Part shown: in pieces, positions 61,213 to 64,000 of the stretch | Layout: each line of letters opens with the position of its first letter | How positions within the stretch are numbered: position 1 is the stretch's first letter | Assembly (NCBI RefSeq): GCF_024701375.2 | Contig: NZ_CP113910.1 | Location: forward strand, 4,340,001-4,404,000 | DNA: 64,000 nucleotides | DNA from: Streptomyces sp. KMM 9044 | GTDB taxonomy: Bacteria > Actinomycetota > Actinomycetes > Streptomycetales > Streptomycetaceae | Direction: 5' to 3' | The notes under the pieces: model-generated | The model's database searches: none | What the model was told of the DNA's origin: nothing | The model's input: only the letters and a program-made list of their open reading frames with translations | Program-made: the position numbers and the translations under genes

Positions 61213-62061
61213 GTGACCGGAATCCTCGTACTCGCAGGCACCCCCATCGGCGACGTCTCCGACGCCCCGCCCCGGCTCGCCGAGGAGCTGGCCGGCGCCG
61301 ACGTCGTCGCCGCCGAGGACACCCGGCGGCTGCGGCGGCTGACCCAGGCACTCGGCGTCACCCCCAAGGGGCGGGTCCTCTCCTACTTCGAGGGCAACGA
61401 GTCCGCCCGTACGCCCGAACTGGTCGAGGAGCTGGCGGGCGGCGCCCGCGTGCTGCTCGTGACGGACGCCGGGATGCCGTCCGTGTCCGACCCCGGCTAC
61501 CGGCTGGTCGCCGCCGCCGTCGAGCGGGACATCAAGGTCACCGCCGTGCCCGGACCGTCCGCCGTACTCACCGCGCTCGCCCTGTCGGGGCTGCCCGTGG
61601 ACCGGTTCTGCTTCGAGGGGTTCCTGCCCCGCAAGGCAGGGGAACGGCTGGGGCGGCTGCGGGAGGTCGCCGGGGAGCGGCGCACCCTCGTCTACTTCGA
61701 GTCCCCGCACCGGCTCGACGCCACCCTCGCCGCGATGGCCGAGGTGTTCGGCACGGAACGCCGCGCCGCCGTCTGCCGTGAGCTGACCAAGACGTACGAG
61801 GAGGTCAGGCGCGGTCCCCTGGCCGAGCTGGCCGCATGGGCGGCCGAGGGCGTACGCGGCGAGATCACCGTCGTCGTCGAGGGCGCCCCGGACCGCGGGC
61901 CCGAGGAAGTGGACGCCGCCGAACTGGTGCGCCGGGTACGGGTGCGCGAGGAGGCGGGGGAGCGGCGCAAGGAGGCCATCGCGGCGGTCGCCGTGGAGGC
62001 GGGGGTGCCCAAGCGGGAGGTCTTCGACGCGGTGGTGGCGGCGAAGCGCTCCGCGGGGTGA
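61213..62061 (+). CDS. rsmI: 16S rRNA (cytidine(1402)-2'-O)-methyltransferase
   Basis: A 282-aa tetrapyrrole-methylase-fold enzyme that 2'-O-methylates C1402 of 16S rRNA. Motifs: LVLAGTPIGDVSDAPPRLAE, VAAEDTRRLRRL, LVTDAGMPSVSDPGYRLVAA, VPGPSAVLTALALSGLP, FEGFLPRK, CRELTKTYEEVRRGPLAELA. GTG at 61213 is preferred over ATG 61204 because GGGAGG lies 9 nt before the GTG and abuts the ATG. Confidence 0.93.
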   Translation: MTGILVLAGTPIGDVSDAPPRLAEELAGADVVAAEDTRRLRRLTQALGVTPKGRVLSYFEGNESARTPELVEELAGGARVLLVTDAGMPSVSDPGYRLVAAAVERDIKVTAVPGPSAVLTALALSGLPVDRFCFEGFLPRKAGERLGRLREVAGERRTLVYFESPHRLDATLAAMAEVFGTERRAAVCRELTKTYEEVRRGPLAELAAWAAEGVRGEITVVVEGAPDRGPEEVDAAELVRRVRVREEAGERRKEAIAAVAVEAGVPKREVFDAVVAAKRSAG

Positions 62062-62321
62062 GCCGGGGCGGTCGGCACCGCCGGAGGCCTGCTTCCTCGT
62101 CGCGGGGCGGCGGTGGCGCACGGCGGGGTGACGGTGGAGCGGTGGCGCGCGGCGGGGCGGCCTCGGCTCGCGGCCGGGCGGTGGAGCCGCAGGCCGATAC
62201 GGTCCCGTGCTCCCTCGGGCGGGGACGGTGTGCCTGGCGGCGACCGCCTCCCGAGCCGGACCGCCGCCCGCGTCGCCTCGGGTCCGGACGGTGCGTCCGC
62301 GGCCTTCCGTAGGATCGGGGC
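62062..62321 (+). other. Spacer between rsmI and tatD
   Basis: 260 bp, strongly G-rich on the plus strand in its first half, without a credible gene. It may hold the tatD promoter; no motif is recognised. Confidence 0.4.
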
Positions 62322-63221
62322 ATGCCTTCGAAGACTTCCGGCGCCTCCGACCGGAACGCCGCCCCGCCGCTTCCGGAGCCGCTGCGGGTACCGGTCGCAG
62401 ACTCGCACACCCACCTCGACATGCAGTCCGGCACGGTGGAGGAAGGGCTCGCCAAGGCCGCGGCGGTGGGTGTGACGACGGTGGTCCAGGTCGGCTGCGA
62501 CCTCGCGGGCTCGCGCTGGGCCGCGGACACGGCCGCCGCGTACGAGAGCGTGCACGCGACCGTCGCCCTGCACCCGAACGAGGCTCCCCGCATCGTGCAC
62601 GGAGACCCCGATGGCTGGTCCCGGCAGGGCGCGCGGGAGCCGGGCGGGGACGCGGCCCTGGACGAGGCACTCGCCGAGATCGACCGGCTGGCCGCGCTGC
62701 CCCGGGTCAAGGGCGTCGGCGAGACCGGACTCGACTACTTCCGCACCGGACCCGAAGGCAAGGAGGCGCAGGAGCGGTCCTTCCGGGCCCACATCGAGAT
62801 CGCCAAGCGGCACGGCAAGGCCCTGGTCATCCACGACCGCGACGCCCACGCCGACGTACTACGCGTGCTCAAGGAGGAGGGCGCGCCGGAGCGCACCGTC
62901 TTCCACTGCTACTCGGGGGACGCGGAGATGGCGGAGATCTGCGCCCGCGCCGGGTACTTCATGTCGTTCGCCGGCAACGTCACCTTCAAGAACGCCCAGA
63001 ACCTGCGCGACGCCCTCGCCGTCGCCCCGCCGGAGCTCCTCCTGGTGGAGACGGACGCCCCGTTCCTGACACCGGTGCCCTACCGCGGCCGGCCCCATGC
63101 CCCGTACCTGGTGCCCGTCACCGTGCGCGCCATGGCGGCCGTACGCGGCACGGACGAGGACACCCTCGCCACGGCCCTCGCGGCGAACACGGCACGGGCC
63201 TTCGGTTATCCACAGGCGTGA
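62322..63221 (+). CDS. tatD: TatD-family deoxyribonuclease
   Basis: A 299-aa metal-dependent hydrolase with the TIM-barrel motifs VADSHTHLDMQ (HxH), KGVGETGLDYFRT (Glu), KALVIHDRDAH (His), FHCYSGDAEMA (His) and LLVETDAPFLTPVPYRGRP (Asp). Roles proposed are DNA repair or 3'-5' nuclease activity. ATG at 62322. It is followed by rsmA after 33 bp, probably in one operon. Confidence 0.93.
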   Translation: MPSKTSGASDRNAAPPLPEPLRVPVADSHTHLDMQSGTVEEGLAKAAAVGVTTVVQVGCDLAGSRWAADTAAAYESVHATVALHPNEAPRIVHGDPDGWSRQGAREPGGDAALDEALAEIDRLAALPRVKGVGETGLDYFRTGPEGKEAQERSFRAHIEIAKRHGKALVIHDRDAHADVLRVLKEEGAPERTVFHCYSGDAEMAEICARAGYFMSFAGNVTFKNAQNLRDALAVAPPELLLVETDAPFLTPVPYRGRPHAPYLVPVTVRAMAAVRGTDEDTLATALAANTARAFGYPQA

Positions 63222-63254
63222 CCTGCGGGGTCCCGCGCCCCGTACCCTTGTCCC

Positions 63255-64000
63255 GTGACGAGCCCCACCCCCGACGCCCTCCTGGGCCCCGCCGACGTCC
63301 GCGAACTCGCGGCCGCGCTCGGCGTACGGCCCACCAAGCAGCGCGGCCAGAACTTCGTGATCGACGCGAACACGGTCCGCCGTATCGTGCGTACCGCCGA
63401 GGTCCGCCCCGACGACGTGGTCGTCGAGGTCGGCCCGGGGCTCGGCTCGCTCACCCTGGCGCTGCTGGAGGCCGCCGACCGGGTCACCGCCGTCGAGATC
63501 GACGACGTCCTGGCCGCCGCGCTGCCCGCGACCGTCGCGGTCCGGGTGCCGCAGCGCGCCGACCGGTTCGCGCTGGTCCACTGCGACGCGATGCGGGTCA
63601 CCGAGCTGCCGGGCCCCGCCCCGACCGCGCTGGTCGCCAACCTGCCCTACAACGTGGCCGTCCCGGTACTGCTGCACATGCTCGAGACCTTCCCGAGCAT
63701 CGAGCGCACCCTCGTCATGGTCCAGGCCGAGGTCGCCGACCGGCTCGCCGCCCCGCCCGGCTCGAAGGTGTACGGCGTGCCCTCGGTCAAGGCCAACTGG
63801 TACGCCGAGGTCAAGCGGTCCGGTGCCATCGGGCGGAGCGTGTTCTGGCCGGCGCCCAACGTCGACAGCGGCCTGGTCTCCCTCGTCCGCCGCGACGAGC
63901 CGCCGAGGACCACCGCCACCCGGCGCGAGGTCTTCGCCGTCGTCGACGCGGCCTTCGCCCAGCGCCGCAAGACCCTGCGGGCGGCCCTCGCCGGATGGGC
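63255..64000 (+). CDS. rsmA: 16S rRNA (adenine(1518)/(1519)-N6)-dimethyltransferase, partial at the window end
   Basis: The first 248 codons of RsmA/KsgA, running off the right edge. It dimethylates A1518 and A1519 of 16S rRNA. Motifs: [40 protein letters not shown] (SAM site), [24 protein letters not shown] (NLPY catalytic motif), [20 protein letters not shown] and [21 protein letters not shown] start at 63255 after the tatD stop. The frame is open through base 64000. Confidence 0.93.
   Translation, partial: MTSPTPDALLGPADVRELAAALGVRPTKQRGQNFVIDANTVRRIVRTAEVRPDDVVVEVGPGLGSLTLALLEAADRVTAVEIDDVLAAALPATVAVRVPQRADRFALVHCDAMRVTELPGPAPTALVANLPYNVAVPVLLHMLETFPSIERTLVMVQAEVADRLAAPPGSKVYGVPSVKANWYAEVKRSGAIGRSVFWPAPNVDSGLVSLVRRDEPPRTTATRREVFAVVDAAFAQRRKTLRAALAGW

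Overview
The window is a GC-rich actinobacterial chromosome segment, almost certainly Streptomyces. Supporting genes are a division gene of the SepX/GlpR type, an SsgA-like sporulation gene, tandem penicillin-binding transpeptidases, a protein O-mannosyltransferase, GTG starts throughout, and a conserved backbone running from a fructose PTS operon to tatD/rsmA.

Layout. 1-3.6 kb: fructose operon (end of a DeoR repressor, fruK, fruA). 3.8-9.6 kb: small conserved genes, a P1 peptidase, mscL, a SAF-domain protein, mtnP and fmdB. 9.8-16.8 kb: MFS exporter, potassium/proton-type antiporter, secreted penicillin-acylase-type hydrolase and 5-formyl-THF cyclo-ligase. 16.9-22.45 kb: galU, glp (MoeA-like), moaC, mog, a RimJ-type acetyltransferase and sepX/glpR, followed by a tRNA-Ala(CGC) gene. 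22.6-36.6 kb: an accessory island directly behind the tRNA. It holds a transposase remnant, an EcsC-like protein, a GntR regulator, a MITE, a decayed HsdR fragment, a toxin/antitoxin-like pair, and a Tn3-type tnpA...tnpR block with two passenger genes between them. It also holds a 5'-truncated IS3 element whose transposase is split at a TACC microsatellite, a truncated hydrolase, a secreted Gly-rich protein and an ISAs1 element. 36.7-45.2 kb: GNAT, xthA, a divergent MocR/cupin pair, and a MerR regulator divergent from a BVMO - alpha/beta hydrolase - SDR operon. 45.3-52 kb: tricorn-type protease, and a TetR regulator followed by an MMPL transporter. 52-52.3 kb: two more MITEs in tandem. 52.3-64 kb: a DMT transporter fragment, a DUF1876 protein, a serine hydrolase, an ssgE-like gene, two PBPs, a decayed GRAM-like gene, pmt, rsmI, tatD and the start of rsmA.

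Most notable. (1) Between tnpA and tnpR sits an NB-ARC/TPR (NLR-like) protein, preceded 13 bp upstream by a 111-aa two-helix membrane protein. The C-terminal tail of the small protein resembles the N-terminal Gly/Thr/Ala motif of the NLR, the arrangement known for NLR/effector pairs that signal through amyloid-like motifs. This is the best candidate for an undescribed defence or cell-death system here. (2) Three copies of a ~140-bp MITE-like element with ~17-bp terminal inverted repeats and 6-bp target duplications; two of them are in tandem and share the duplication. (3) A 12-unit TACC microsatellite leaves the IS3 transposase out of frame by exactly one unit, so one-unit loss would restore it. 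(4) A near-consensus CIRCE operator in front of fmdB suggests HrcA heat-shock control. (5) Glp and its membrane receptor SepX/GlpR lie in one gene cluster.

All calls come from reading the sequence and from family knowledge. No database search was run.
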